Source: Leyella stercorea (lineage in GTDB: Bacteria; Bacteroidota; Bacteroidia; Bacteroidales; Bacteroidaceae). Taken from it: a stretch of 64,000 nt of DNA. The notes under the pieces were generated by a model that was not told the DNA's origin, ran no database searches, and saw only the letters and a program-made list of their open reading frames with translations. The stretch spans positions 1-64,000 of the forward strand of contig NZ_JADYUF010000003.1 of the NCBI RefSeq assembly GCF_021531655.1, written 5' to 3'. The position numbers and the translations under genes were made by a program. Below are positions 18,717-28,500 of this stretch, piece by piece. Each line of letters begins with the position of its first letter. Position 1 is the first letter of the stretch.

Positions 18717-18847
18717 TAAATTTGCACGTGTATTGTACCACAATACATGCCCGACATTACACCTTATTATATATAAGGTGCTGACGAATGCGTGTGTATG
18801 GCCAACCAAATAAAAGAAAAAAACAAAAAAATAGATATAATACGAAT
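18717..18847 (+). promoter_or_regulatory. lysS promoter and structured leader
   Basis: TAAATTTG at 18717-18724 is the -7 element. The leader of about 115 bases holds two perfect hairpins: GTATTGT/ACAATAC (about 18729-18745) and CACCTTAT/ATAAGGTG (about 18760-18780). Neither has a T-run behind it, so simple termination is unlikely. A regulatory role is possible but unproven. Confidence 0.5.
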
Positions 18848-20578
18848 ATGAACGTTTTAGAACTTAGTGAACAAGAGATTGTAAGAAGACAGAGCCTGCA
18901 GGAACTGCGCAACTTGGGCATCGACCCATATCCAGCAGCCGAGTTCCCAACCAACGCCTACTCAGAGGATATCAAGAACGAATTCAAGGACGAGGACGAA
19001 AAGCGCGAGGTAGTCATTGCCGGACGTATGATGAGCCGTCGTGTAATGGGTAAGGCAAGCTTCGTGGAGCTTCAGGACTCAAAGGGCCGCATTCAGGTGT
19101 ACATCACACGCGACGATATCTGCCCCGACGAGGACAAGACTCTGTACACTACAGTGTTCAAGCGTTTGATGGACATAGGCGACTTCATCGGTATCAAGGG
19201 CTACGTGTTCCGTACACAGACCGGCGAAATATCAGTACACGCACAGTCGCTCACCCTGCTCTCGAAGAGCTTGAAGCCGCTGCCTATCGTAAAGTATAAG
19301 GACGGAGTGGCTTACGACAAGTTCGACGACCCCGAGCTGCGTTTCCGTCAGCGCTATGTTGACCTTATCGTAAACGACGGTGTTAAGGACACATTCCTCC
19401 AGCGTGCCACCGTAGTGCGCACACTGCGCAAGGTGCTCGACGAGGCTGGATACACCGAGGTTGAGACTCCGACACTGCAGTCAATCGCAGGCGGTGCTTC
19501 GGCTCGCCCGTTCATCACCCACTTCAACGCTCTCGACCAGGATATGTACATGCGTATCGCTACCGAGCTTTATCTGAAGCGTCTGATTGTAGGTGGTTTT
19601 GAGGGTGTGTACGAAATCGGCAAGAACTTCCGCAACGAGGGTATGGACCGCAACCACAACCCGGAGTTCACCTGCATGGAGCTGTACGTACAGTACAAGG
19701 ACTACAACTGGATGATGTCGTTCACAGAGAAGCTTCTTGAGACCATCTGTATAGCCGTAAACGGCAAGCCAGAGCGCGAAATTGACGGCAACATCATATC
19801 ATTCAAGGCACCTTATCGTCGTCTGCCTATCCTCGACGCTATCAAGGAGAAGACCGGATTCGACTGCAACGGCAAGACCGAAGAGGAAATCCGCGCATTC
19901 TGTCTGGAGAAGGGCATGGACGTAGACGAGACAATGGGCAAGGGCAAACTCATCGACGAACTCTTCGGCGAGTTCTGTGAGGGCACCTTCATACAGCCTA
20001 CTTTCATCACCGACTACCCCGTTGAGATGTCGCCTCTGACAAAGATGCACCGCTCAAAGCCGGGCTTGACAGAGCGTTTCGAGCTTATGGTGAACGGCAA
20101 GGAGCTTGCCAACGCCTACTCTGAGCTTAACGACCCGATCGACCAGGAGGAGCGCTTCATCGACCAGATGAAGCTCGCCGACAAAGGCGACGACGAGGCT
20201 ATGATCATCGACCAGGACTTCCTGCGCGCCCTTCAGTATGGTATGCCTCCTACATCGGGCATCGGCATCGGTATCGACCGCCTCGTGATGCTCATGACCG
20301 GCAAGACATTCATCCAGGAAGTACTCTTCTTCCCGCAGATGAAGCCCGAAAAGAAGATGCCACAGAGTACCATCAAGGAGTGGGCAGAGATTGGCGTTCC
20401 CGAGGACTGGGCTTACGTTCTGCGCAAAGCAGGCTTCAACCTCATCTCAGACATCCGCGAACAGAAGGCACAGGGCTTGCAGCAGAAGATTGGAGAAATC
20501 AATAAGAAGTACAAGCTAGGCTACGAACGCCCAAGCTTGGACGATATCCAAGCTTGGATTGACAAAAGCAATGTTTAA
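18848..20578 (+). CDS. lysS: Lysyl-tRNA synthetase, class II
   Basis: A 576-residue cytoplasmic enzyme charging tRNA-Lys. An N-terminal OB-fold (about residues 55-160, with VIAGRMMSRRVMGKASF) binds the anticodon. The catalytic domain shows motif 2 (FRNEGMDRNHNPEFT) and motif 3 (GIGIGIDRLVMLMTG). A C-terminal extension of about 70 residues after motif 3 (EWAEIGVPEDWAYVL onward) is typical of Bacteroidota LysS. The start at 18848 gives the usual MNVLELSEQE N-terminus; the in-frame start at 18788 would lie in the structured leader. lysS, gpsA and pgi in this order are a common arrangement in Bacteroidales. Confidence 0.97.
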   Translation: MNVLELSEQEIVRRQSLQELRNLGIDPYPAAEFPTNAYSEDIKNEFKDEDEKREVVIAGRMMSRRVMGKASFVELQDSKGRIQVYITRDDICPDEDKTLYTTVFKRLMDIGDFIGIKGYVFRTQTGEISVHAQSLTLLSKSLKPLPIVKYKDGVAYDKFDDPELRFRQRYVDLIVNDGVKDTFLQRATVVRTLRKVLDEAGYTEVETPTLQSIAGGASARPFITHFNALDQDMYMRIATELYLKRLIVGGFEGVYEIGKNFRNEGMDRNHNPEFTCMELYVQYKDYNWMMSFTEKLLETICIAVNGKPEREIDGNIISFKAPYRRLPILDAIKEKTGFDCNGKTEEEIRAFCLEKGMDVDETMGKGKLIDELFGEFCEGTFIQPTFITDYPVEMSPLTKMHRSKPGLTERFELMVNGKELANAYSELNDPIDQEERFIDQMKLADKGDDEAMIIDQDFLRALQYGMPPTSGIGIGIDRLVMLMTGKTFIQEVLFFPQMKPEKKMPQSTIKEWAEIGVPEDWAYVLRKAGFNLISDIREQKAQGLQQKIGEINKKYKLGYERPSLDDIQAWIDKSNV

Positions 20579-20760
20579 TTATTAATGTTTAATGTTTAAT
20601 TATGAGCGAAGCTGGTGATTTGCTCCAAACCAAAAGTATGGGATTGGCAATACGTATTGTCAATCCGTACAAATGGTTATTACAACCCAATGGACATTAA
20701 ACATAAACAAAAGAACACAAGCAAAGAAACATTAAACATTAAACATTAATCATTAATCAC
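20579..20760. repeat. Spacer of inverted TTTAATG/CATTAAA word repeats
   Basis: The left end repeats AATGTTTAATG. The right end repeats ACATTAAACATTAA in the complementary sense, so the ends can pair. In the middle GATTGGCAATACGTATTGTCAATC, apart from one central mismatch pair, is a palindrome (about 20642-20665). There is no coding potential. The design is similar to 2676-2828 and 5826-6052. Confidence 0.65.
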
Positions 20761-20768
20761 TAAAGAGC

Positions 20769-21764
20769 GTGTACAATTGTGGAAAAATAGCTATTATTGG
20801 CGGCGGTAGCTGGGCTACTGCAATAGCCAAGATTGTGATAGGTCATACCCATCACATAGGTTGGTATATACGCCGTGACGACAGCATAGAGGAGTTCAAG
20901 CGCATCAGCCACAACCCGAATTATCTCACGAGTGTACACTTCAACACAGACGAGATATTCTTCTCGAGCGACATAAACCGCATCGTTGAGGCTTACGACA
21001 CGCTTGTATTCGTGGTGCCGTCGCCATATCTGAAGAACCATCTCAAGAAACTCAAGACCCGACTGCGCGACAAATTCATCGTCACAGCCATCAAGGGACT
21101 CGTGCCCGACGACAACATTGCATGCTCCGAATTCTTCCACGAAGTGTACGATGTGCCCGACGAGAATCTCGCTTGCATCGGCGGACCGTCGCATGCAGAG
21201 GAGGTGGCACTCGAACGATTGTCGTACCTCACCGTGGGATGCGCCGACCAGGAGAAGGCGCAGGCCTTCTGCGAAGTGCTCGATTCTGAGTTTATCAAGA
21301 CAAAGACCTCGTCCGACGTTATCGGCATCGAATACTCATCGGTGCTCAAGAACGTATATGCCATCGCATCAGGCATTTGCAGCGGACTGAAATATGGTGA
21401 CAACTTCCAGGCGGTGCTCATATCGAACGCCGTTCAGGAAATGTCGCGATTCCTTACAGCCATAAATCCAATTGAACGCAGCGTATATGACTCGGTTTAT
21501 CTGGGCGACTTGCTCGTGACCGGATACTCAAAGTTCTCGCGCAACCGCACCTTCGGAACAATGATAGGCAAAGGCTACAGCGTGAAGAGCGCACAGATAG
21601 AAATGGAAATGATAGCCGAGGGCTTCTTCGGAACCAAGTGTATGAAGGAGAAAAACCGACACTACCATGTGAATATGCCAATCCTCGATGCCGTATATAA
21701 TATATTGTACGAGCGCATCAGCCCACAGATAGAAATAAAATTGCTCACCGACTCGTTCAGATAA
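20769..21764 (+). CDS. gpsA: Glycerol-3-phosphate dehydrogenase [NAD(P)+]
   Basis: GpsA makes sn-glycerol 3-phosphate for phospholipid synthesis. The 331-residue protein has the N-terminal dinucleotide fold IAIIGGGSWATAIAK, a KGLVPDDN segment, IGGPSHAEEVA, and the catalytic-lysine region EYSSVLKNVYAIASG. The start is GTG at 20769, which yields the short MYNCGK leader seen in related proteins; no ATG in frame would preserve the fold. The next gene begins 22 bp after the stop, so the small membrane-protein genes may be co-transcribed. Confidence 0.95.
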   Translation: MYNCGKIAIIGGGSWATAIAKIVIGHTHHIGWYIRRDDSIEEFKRISHNPNYLTSVHFNTDEIFFSSDINRIVEAYDTLVFVVPSPYLKNHLKKLKTRLRDKFIVTAIKGLVPDDNIACSEFFHEVYDVPDENLACIGGPSHAEEVALERLSYLTVGCADQEKAQAFCEVLDSEFIKTKTSSDVIGIEYSSVLKNVYAIASGICSGLKYGDNFQAVLISNAVQEMSRFLTAINPIERSVYDSVYLGDLLVTGYSKFSRNRTFGTMIGKGYSVKSAQIEMEMIAEGFFGTKCMKEKNRHYHVNMPILDAVYNILYERISPQIEIKLLTDSFR

Positions 21765-21786
21765 CGAATAGTAACAATTTGAATCT

Positions 21787-22008
21787 ATGGGACAGAGAGA
21801 CGAAAAAGACAAAATGAAAACACGCAAGGAAAAACTTGCGGGCTATTTCTATGATTTGTCTAAACTAATATTTACAGCTATGGTACTTGGAGGAATGTCT
21901 CCACTGTATACTGGAGACTTCAAGCCATATACCGTATACGTTGTTTTTGCAGGAATTATATTCACATATATTACTGCATTTTGTGCAAACCGAATTTTAA
22001 AGTATTGA
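21787..22008 (+). CDS. Small membrane protein, DUF6722-like
   Basis: A 73-residue protein: a charged N-terminus (MGQRDEKDKMKTRKEKLAG), then two hydrophobic segments (about residues 27-43 and 49-66) joined by a short GDFKPY turn. The YFYDLSKLIFTAMVLGGM segment resembles Bacteroidota DUF6722 proteins, which are short inner-membrane proteins of unknown role. It lies 22 bp after gpsA and only 4 bp before another tiny ORF, so the two probably form a translationally coupled pair. The family name is a judgement from memory of the pattern. Confidence 0.75.
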   Translation: MGQRDEKDKMKTRKEKLAGYFYDLSKLIFTAMVLGGMSPLYTGDFKPYTVYVVFAGIIFTYITAFCANRILKY

Positions 22009-22012
22009 TAAT

Positions 22013-22117
22013 ATGGAAGGATTAGCTCTTATTTTCACTTTAGGCATAATAATTGTTGGTGGATTCCTGGCTTGGACCTACACCAAGAAAGGTGAGGAAT
22101 GGCTGAAAAACCTCTAA
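22013..22117 (+). CDS. 34-residue membrane peptide paired with the DUF6722-like gene
   Basis: ATG 22013 opens a 34-codon frame, starting MEGLALIFTLGIIIVGGFLA and ending GEEWLKNL. One membrane span (about residues 4-22) is followed by a charged tail (TKKGEEW), a classic small single-span layout. It starts 4 bp after the stop of the DUF6722-like gene, which suggests coupling and perhaps a two-subunit membrane complex. No known family is recognised. Confidence 0.7.
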   Translation: MEGLALIFTLGIIIVGGFLAWTYTKKGEEWLKNL

Positions 22118-22159
22118 TATACAGGAAATTCAAATTATAAATAGTAAATATACAACAAA

Positions 22160-23518
22160 ATGAAAAGTATCAGCTTAGACATTACAAAGGCTGCCCAATT
22201 CCTCTCTGAGGGCGCAGTCAAAGCTTATGAACCCCAAGTTATAGCCGCCCAGCAGGCATTGGAAAACGGCACCTGCCCTGGCAACGACTTCCTCGGATGG
22301 CTCCACCTTCCGACTTCAATCACACCTGAATTCATTGCCGAACTCCAGAGCGTTGCCAACACTCTTCGCGAGAAATGCGAGGTTGTTGTAGTTGCAGGCA
22401 TTGGCGGTAGCTACCTTGGTGCTCGTGCCGTTATCGAGGCATTGAGCAACTCATTCGCTTGGCTCGTAGGCGACAAGAAGAATCCTACAGTCGTTTTCGC
22501 TGGTAACAATATCGGCGAGGATTATCTCGCTGAGCTCACTTCATATCTCAAGGACAAGAAGTTCGGTGTTATCAACATCTCTAAGTCAGGTACAACTACT
22601 GAGACTGCTCTCGCTTTCCGTCTTCTCAAGAAGCAGTGCGAAGACCAGCGCGGTAAGGAAGAGGCTAAGGATGTTATCGTTGCAATCACCGACGCTCATA
22701 AGGGTGCTGCACGTGCTGCCGCAACTAAGGAAGGCTACAAGACATTCGTCATTCCTGACAACGTAGGCGGTCGCTTCTCTGTGCTCACACCGGTTGGTTT
22801 GCTGCCTATCGCTGTTGCCGGATTCGACATCAAGGCTCTCGTTGGTGGTGCTGCCGATATGGAGAAGGCTACTGGCAAGGACGTTCCGTTCGACCAGAAT
22901 CCTGCTGCTATCTACGCTGCTGTACGCAACGCTCTCTATGCAGAATCAGGCAAGAAGATTGAGATTCTTGTCAACTATCAGCCCAAACTCCACTACATGA
23001 GCGAGTGGTGGAAGCAGCTCTACGGTGAGTCAGAGGGTAAGGACGGCAAGGGTATCTTCCCTGCTTCTTGCGACTTCACTACCGATCTCCACTCTATGGG
23101 TCAGTGGATTCAGGAAGGCGAGCGCACTATCTTCGAGACAGTAATCAGCATCGAGACTCCTGAGCACACCTTATTCTTCCCGCACGACGAAGAGAATCTC
23201 GACGGACTCAACTTCCTTGAGGGCAAGCGTGTAGACGAGGTTAACAAGATGGCAGAGCTTGGCACACGTCTGGCTCACGTCGATGGCGGCGTACCTAACA
23301 TCCGTCTCTCTGTACCGCAGCTCAACGAGTACTACCTCGGACAGATCATCTACTTCTTTGAGATTGCTTGCGGCATCAGCGGCAACATCCTCAGCGTTAA
23401 CCCGTTCAACCAGCCTGGTGTTGAGGCATACAAGAAGAACATGTTCGCTCTGCTCAACAAGCCTGGCTATGAGGCTGAGAGCAAGGCTATTCAGGAGCGT
23501 CTTGCTGACGAGAAATAA
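22160..23518 (+). CDS. pgi: Glucose-6-phosphate isomerase
   Basis: Pgi interconverts glucose 6-phosphate and fructose 6-phosphate. The 452-residue protein has [16 protein letters not shown] (about residues 78-93), the phosphate-binding [29 protein letters not shown], the catalytic [11 protein letters not shown] region and the C-terminal [13 protein letters not shown] carrying the catalytic lysine. At this length it belongs to the shorter bacterial class. Codon use here is richer in pyrimidine-ending codons than in neighbours, as for a highly expressed gene. A hairpin terminator follows directly. Confidence 0.97.
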   Translation: MKSISLDITKAAQFLSEGAVKAYEPQVIAAQQALENGTCPGNDFLGWLHLPTSITPEFIAELQSVANTLREKCEVVVVAGIGGSYLGARAVIEALSNSFAWLVGDKKNPTVVFAGNNIGEDYLAELTSYLKDKKFGVINISKSGTTTETALAFRLLKKQCEDQRGKEEAKDVIVAITDAHKGAARAAATKEGYKTFVIPDNVGGRFSVLTPVGLLPIAVAGFDIKALVGGAADMEKATGKDVPFDQNPAAIYAAVRNALYAESGKKIEILVNYQPKLHYMSEWWKQLYGESEGKDGKGIFPASCDFTTDLHSMGQWIQEGERTIFETVISIETPEHTLFFPHDEENLDGLNFLEGKRVDEVNKMAELGTRLAHVDGGVPNIRLSVPQLNEYYLGQIIYFFEIACGISGNILSVNPFNQPGVEAYKKNMFALLNKPGYEAESKAIQERLADEK

Positions 23519-23536
23519 GCACTATAATCTATAATG

Positions 23537-23575
23537 AAAAACGGACTGTGAAGAATGTAGCAGTCCGTTTTTTTT
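23537..23575 (+). terminator. Rho-independent terminator of pgi
   Basis: AAAACGGACTG pairs with CAGTCCGTTTT around a 12-base loop and is followed by a run of eight T. Confidence 0.92.
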
Positions 23576-23693
23576 AGTGAAAAGGGAAAAGTGAAAAGGT
23601 AAAAATCCGATAGCTTTTAGGTAAAAATCCCTACCCTGCCCTTATTCAGCATAGGAAATAAGGCAAAAACAAAAGAACATAACCATTTAATAT

Positions 23694-24425
23694 ATGATTA
23701 AAGAAGCAATCCAACACTACAAACAGTCGCACGGCTATAGCCAGTTTTCGCCCCGCTGCGTGCTGTTCGACATGGACGGCGTGCTCTACAACTCTATGCC
23801 CAACCACGCTGTGGCATGGCACGAAGCAATGAAGCAGTTTGGCATTCATTTCACTGCCGACGACTCATACGCTACAGAGGGAGCTCGTGGAGTTGACACC
23901 ATTCGCAAATATGTGCTCGAACAGCAAGGCAAAGAGATTTCGAGCGAAGAAGCCCAGCGCATGTACGACGTGAAGACGGAGATATTCCATCATATGCCAA
24001 TAGCTGAGATATTCCCCGGAGTTATCGACATCATGCAAAAGATAAAGTCGGCAGGAATGACTATAGGTGTAGTGACGGGTAGCGGTCAGCGTCCGCTCAT
24101 CAAGCGTCTGCTCAACGACTTCGACGGATTTCTTACCGAAGACCACATCGTTACGGCCTACGACGTAGAGCGCGGCAAACCAAATCCCGACCCATACCTA
24201 ATGGGACTGCGCAAGACAGGCAACAACAATCCGTGGCAAGGCATCGTAGTTGAGAATGCACCATTGGGCGTGCGTGCCGGTTCGGCAGCCAACTGCTTCA
24301 CCATCGGTATTAATAGCGGACCCCTACCCGACTCTGCCCTCGCAGACAATGGCGCCAACATAGTATTGCAACAGATGACAGAACTGTGCAGCATATGGGA
24401 CGAACTATTACAAAACATCGACTGA
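23694..24425 (+). CDS. HAD-superfamily phosphatase/phosphomutase, beta-PGM-like
   Basis: A 243-residue cytoplasmic HAD hydrolase. The nucleophile motif is LFDMDGVLYNS (Asp26 and Asp28), motif 2 is VVTGSGQR, motif 3 is the lysine in ERGKPNPDPYL, and the acidic motif 4 lies in VENAPLGVRAG. An alpha-helical cap between motifs 1 and 2 (NHAVAWHEAMKQFGI onward) places it with beta-phosphoglucomutase-like enzymes. The substrate is probably a sugar phosphate, and its position after pgi is compatible, but specificity cannot be read. The 175-bp upstream gap has GTGAAAAG-type words and no obvious promoter. Confidence 0.88.
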   Translation: MIKEAIQHYKQSHGYSQFSPRCVLFDMDGVLYNSMPNHAVAWHEAMKQFGIHFTADDSYATEGARGVDTIRKYVLEQQGKEISSEEAQRMYDVKTEIFHHMPIAEIFPGVIDIMQKIKSAGMTIGVVTGSGQRPLIKRLLNDFDGFLTEDHIVTAYDVERGKPNPDPYLMGLRKTGNNNPWQGIVVENAPLGVRAGSAANCFTIGINSGPLPDSALADNGANIVLQQMTELCSIWDELLQNID

Positions 24426-24529
24426 TACACAACATCATTTTGCTAATAACACCCTCTAAATTAACATTTTGCGAGTGCAAAATGTTAATTTTTTATCCAT
24501 ACAACAAGGATGATATACAATATTTTTAG

Positions 24530-24537
24530 TAACTTTG
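24530..24537 (+). promoter_or_regulatory. -7 promoter element for the queuosine-precursor transporter
   Basis: TAACTTTG; transcription would start near 24544, giving a leader of about 80 bases before ATG 24623. Confidence 0.55.
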
Positions 24538-24589
24538 CACCCCGAAAATTCTAAGGTCGTACCTATTAAATATGGCACGACCACTATAT

Positions 24590-24620
24590 AGAGTGCTTGT
24601 CAAACCTCTTAAAAAACAAG
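24590..24620 (+). ncRNA. Candidate preQ1-I riboswitch (H-type pseudoknot)
   Basis: AGAG (24590-24593) can pair with CTCT (24606-24609). The loop word CTTGT (24596-24600) can pair with ACAAG (24616-24620) after an A-rich linker (24611-24615). This is the H-type pseudoknot of class I preQ1 riboswitches. Relative to the 33-nt Thermoanaerobacter aptamer, the ligand-reading cytosine would be C24605 and the conserved U would be U24594. It ends two bases before ATG 24623, fitting translational control. The downstream gene is a predicted queuosine-precursor transporter, a known target class. Stem P1 is only four base pairs, so confidence is moderate. Confidence 0.55.
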
Positions 24621-24622
24621 AA

Positions 24623-25312
24623 ATGCAAACAAACAAGAAACAGGTGAGCGTGCTGTTTATGCTTTTCAGCGTGCTCTTTTGCGTTTGTCTGATTACGGCA
24701 AACGTGCTCGAGACAAAGCAACTTTCAATGGGACTGTTCAGTATAACCGGCGGACTGATTGTGTTCCCAATCTCTTACATCATCAACGACTGCGTATGCG
24801 AAGTGTGGGGATACGGCAAGGCACGCCTGCTTATATGGCTCGGCTTCGCCATGAACTTCATCTTTGTGGCGTTCGGTGCGCTGTGCGACGCTCTGCCCGC
24901 AGCCCCTTACTGGCACAACGACGAGGGCTTTCACGCCATATTCGGACTGGCTCCACGCATAGCCATGGCGTCTTTCCTGGCTTTCCTCGTTGGTTCGTTT
25001 GTCAACGCATACGTCATGAGCCGCATGAAGATACAGTCGGGCGGACGCAACTTCTCCGCACGTGCCATCATGAGTACGGTCTACGGTGAGGCAGCCGACT
25101 CCATCATCTTCTTCCCACTGGCGCTTGGTGGCGTGGTGCCATTGAAAGAACTGCCCATACTAATCATCTCGCAAGTGATACTGAAGACTCTGTACGAGAT
25201 ACTGGTATTGCCCGTAACCATTCGTGTGGTTAAGGCTGCAAAGCGTCATGAGGGCGAAGATGCATACGACAACGGCATCAACTACAGCATCTGGAAAGTG
25301 TTCAGCCTGTAG
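24623..25312 (+). CDS. yhhQ: Queuosine precursor transporter (YhhQ/COG1738 family)
   Basis: A 229-residue inner-membrane protein with about six hydrophobic segments, matching the VUT-1/COG1738 family that imports queuine or preQ0/preQ1. Recognisable features are GGLIVFPISYIINDCVCEVWGYGKAR near residue 45 (only the central part is diagnostic), FVNAYVMSRMK, and SIIFFPLALGG. The start at 24623 (MQTNKKQ) is preferred over an in-frame ATG at 24572, because the longer form would add 17 residues encoded by the candidate riboswitch. Together with queF and gluQ it suggests the organism salvages and uses queuosine. Confidence 0.9.
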   Translation: MQTNKKQVSVLFMLFSVLFCVCLITANVLETKQLSMGLFSITGGLIVFPISYIINDCVCEVWGYGKARLLIWLGFAMNFIFVAFGALCDALPAAPYWHNDEGFHAIFGLAPRIAMASFLAFLVGSFVNAYVMSRMKIQSGGRNFSARAIMSTVYGEAADSIIFFPLALGGVVPLKELPILIISQVILKTLYEILVLPVTIRVVKAAKRHEGEDAYDNGINYSIWKVFSL

Positions 25313-25341
25313 CAGACGTTTCATCTCACAATACTATATAT

Positions 25342-25410
25342 AACTCATCCGACATTCCGGGTAATTCAAACCATTGCGTTGTATTCCCAGAATGTCGGAT
25401 GAGTTTTTTA
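25342..25410 (+). terminator. Rho-independent terminator of the yhhQ-type gene
   Basis: A perfect 16-bp stem (AACTCATCCGACATTC and complement) with a 32-base loop and a T-run at 25404-25410. Confidence 0.85.
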
Positions 25411-25462
25411 TTCTCATTAGTGTTAATTAACGTTTATGGGGGGGTAAAAGAAATATTATGTA

Positions 25463-25470
25463 TATTTTTG
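25463..25470 (+). promoter_or_regulatory. -7 promoter element for susC/susD
   Basis: TATTTTTG, 77 bp upstream of the SusC start; a seven-G run (25438-25444) lies just before it. Confidence 0.5.
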
Positions 25471-25547
25471 CAAACGAAAATTATACCATCAAACGATTTA
25501 TTGACATTAAATTATTTCTATCATAAACTAATCAAAACAACCAAAGT

Positions 25548-28500
25548 ATGCCAAAGAATCTAAAAGTAGGTATGCTTGTTTGCGCCTCACTGTTGGCGGC
25601 AAATGCAGCATACGCTGACAATTCTGCTACACAGGAAAGTTTGCGCATTGAGCAGCATACCAGCAAAATCAAAGGAACTATTGTCGACAGTAAGACCGGT
25701 GAGCCAATCATCGGTGCCAGCGTCAAGGTGAAGGGCACAAAACTCGCCACAATCACCGACATTGACGGCAACTTCGAACTGAACGCTCCCGAAGGAGCTC
25801 AACTACAGGTGTCGTATGTAGGCTACAAGAACGAGGAGTTTGAGGCTCGCAACGGCATGAAGATTGAAATCCATGAAGACTCAGAGTCGCTGGAAGAAAT
25901 CGTAGTTGTGGGCTACGGCACACAGAAGAAGGAGAGCCTCACCGGTGCTATGGCAAATATCAAGGCCGATAAACTGAAAGACGTTACTTCTGCTACAGTT
26001 GAGAATATGCTCAACGGTAAGGTTTCGGGCGTATATGTAGCACCGGGTTCAGGACGTCCTGGTTCAACAGGTGCTATCGTAATCCGTGGTCAGACTTCTA
26101 TCAACGGTGCAACAGCTCCATTGTGGGTTGTTGACGGTGTAATCGTGGGCAACTCTGCCGGCGACCTCAACCCTGACGATATCGAATCAATGACAGTACT
26201 CAAGGACGCTGCCTCTACCGCTATCTACGGTTCGGAGGGTGCCAACGGTGTTGTTGTTGTCACCACAAAGCAGGCTCGTCACGAGAAGATGGCCATCACA
26301 CTTTCTGCCAAGGCAGGTGCAAGCACACTCAGCCGTGGCAATATGGAGATGATGGACGGTGCCGAGTTCTACGACTACTACAAGTCGTTCCAGAATGTAG
26401 AGGCTGTGAACTTCCCACGCTGGAACGAAGACTTGCGCAACTCTAACTTCGACTGGTTCAAACTTGCCAAGAAGACTGGTTCTACTCAAGACTATAACGT
26501 GACTCTTAATGGCGGTAACGAGAAGATGCAGTCGATGTTCACCATGGGCTACTTCAAGGAAGAAGGTGCTGTGAAGGGCTACGACCTCAGCCGCTACAGC
26601 ACACGTATCAAGGTGGTATACAAGCCTTACGAGTGGCTTACCATCAAGCCTAACCTCAGCGGATCGCGTACTACAGATACCGACCGTCAGTACAGTGTAG
26701 GCGCTATGTACTCTATGTTGCCATGGGATAATCCGTTTGATGAGAATGGTAATCCTGTACCAAACCAATACGAGGGATGGGTTAACTCTAAGGGTTCAAA
26801 CTATCTCTATGACCTCTCGAAAGGCAACTACGGCTCAAGCTGCTCATACGACCTTGCAGGTGGATTCGACTTTGACATAAAGATTATGCCATGGCTCACA
26901 TTCTCATCTGTAAACAACTACAGCTACTACAACAGCCAGTCGCATGGCTATACCGACCCGAAGTCGGTAGGTGGCGAAGGTGTTGACGGACGTATCACAG
27001 AATATAACTACAACACAACACGTCGCTATACCAACCAGTTGCTGCGCTTCCAGAAGTCATGGGGCAAGCACAACGTAAACGGTCTGTTGGCTTACGAATT
27101 CAACGACTGGGAAATGAAGTTTACCGACGTTTACGCTACTGGTTTTCTTTCAGGTTTTGAGGACTTCACAACAACATCAAAGCCCGAAAAGGCCAACGGC
27201 TATCGTCAGGCATGGGCTAAGCAGTCGTACTTCACACAGTGGCGCTACAACTACGACAACCGCTACTTCGGTGAGGTTTCTCTGCGTCGTGATGGTCGCT
27301 CTAACTTCGGTTCGAACAACCGCTACGGAAACTTCTTCTCATTCAGTGGTGCATGGAACATGAACAACGAGAGCTGGTTTAAGGCTCAATGGGTAGACAT
27401 GCTCAAGCTGCGTGCATCATTTGGTTCGGTAGGTAACGTGCCCACATCACTCTATCCGTCGTATTCGCTCTACTCTGTAGGCGCTTCATACAACGAACAG
27501 TCGGGCGCACTCATCTCGCAGATTGGCAACAAGGACCTCACATGGGAGAAGACATTCACAACGGGTGTCGGCGTAGATGCTGCTTTCTTCCAGAATCGCC
27601 TTACAGCCACTCTCGACTTCTACGTTAAGAACACAAGCAACATTCTCTATCAGGTGCCTGTAACTGGTCTTGTAGGTGTGACATCTATCTGGAAGAACAT
27701 CGGCAAGATGCGCAACACAGGTGTTGAGCTTACCATCGGTGGCGACATCATCCGCACAAAGGACCTCACATGGAACGTTACAGCTAACATCTCACACAAC
27801 AGCAACGAACTGCGCGACCTCTACAAGCAGCGCGATGCCAATGGCAACTATGTTGTTAAGCCAGTGATTGTCAGCGACGGTACAACCATTGCTGGTACAG
27901 CACAGCGCATTCTTGAGATTGGCGAGCCAGTAGATACATATTACATGAAGGAATGGGCTGGTGTTAATCCTGAAGACGGAAAGCCACAGTGGTACACTAA
28001 CGATGCCGACGGCAACAAGGTGGTTACCGACAGCTACTCTAAGGCTTCTTACTACAAGTGTGGCAAGTCGTCGCCCGACGTTTACGGCAGCTTCAGCACA
28101 TCGGTATTCTATAAGAACTTCGATCTTCAAGCCAACTTCGGCTACTCGCTCGGTGGACAGATCTATAGCTACTTCCGTCAGGAGTACGACTCGGACGGTG
28201 CATACGCAGGCGACCGCAACCAGATGAAACTACAGAAAGGTTGGTCACGCTGGCAGAAGCCTGGCGACAAGGCTACCCATCCGCGCGCAATGTACAACAA
28301 CCAGGACAAGGGCAACCTCGCCTCTTCACGTTATCTCGAAAGCTCAGACTATCTGAAGCTTCGCTCGCTGACACTGGGCTACAACTTCAATCTCAAGAAG
28401 TATGGCATCCAGACACTGCGCCTCTCTGTATCAGGCGAAAACCTCTTCTGCATCACCGACTACTCGGGTGTTGATCCTGAGCTTCCTGCCGACAGCAACG

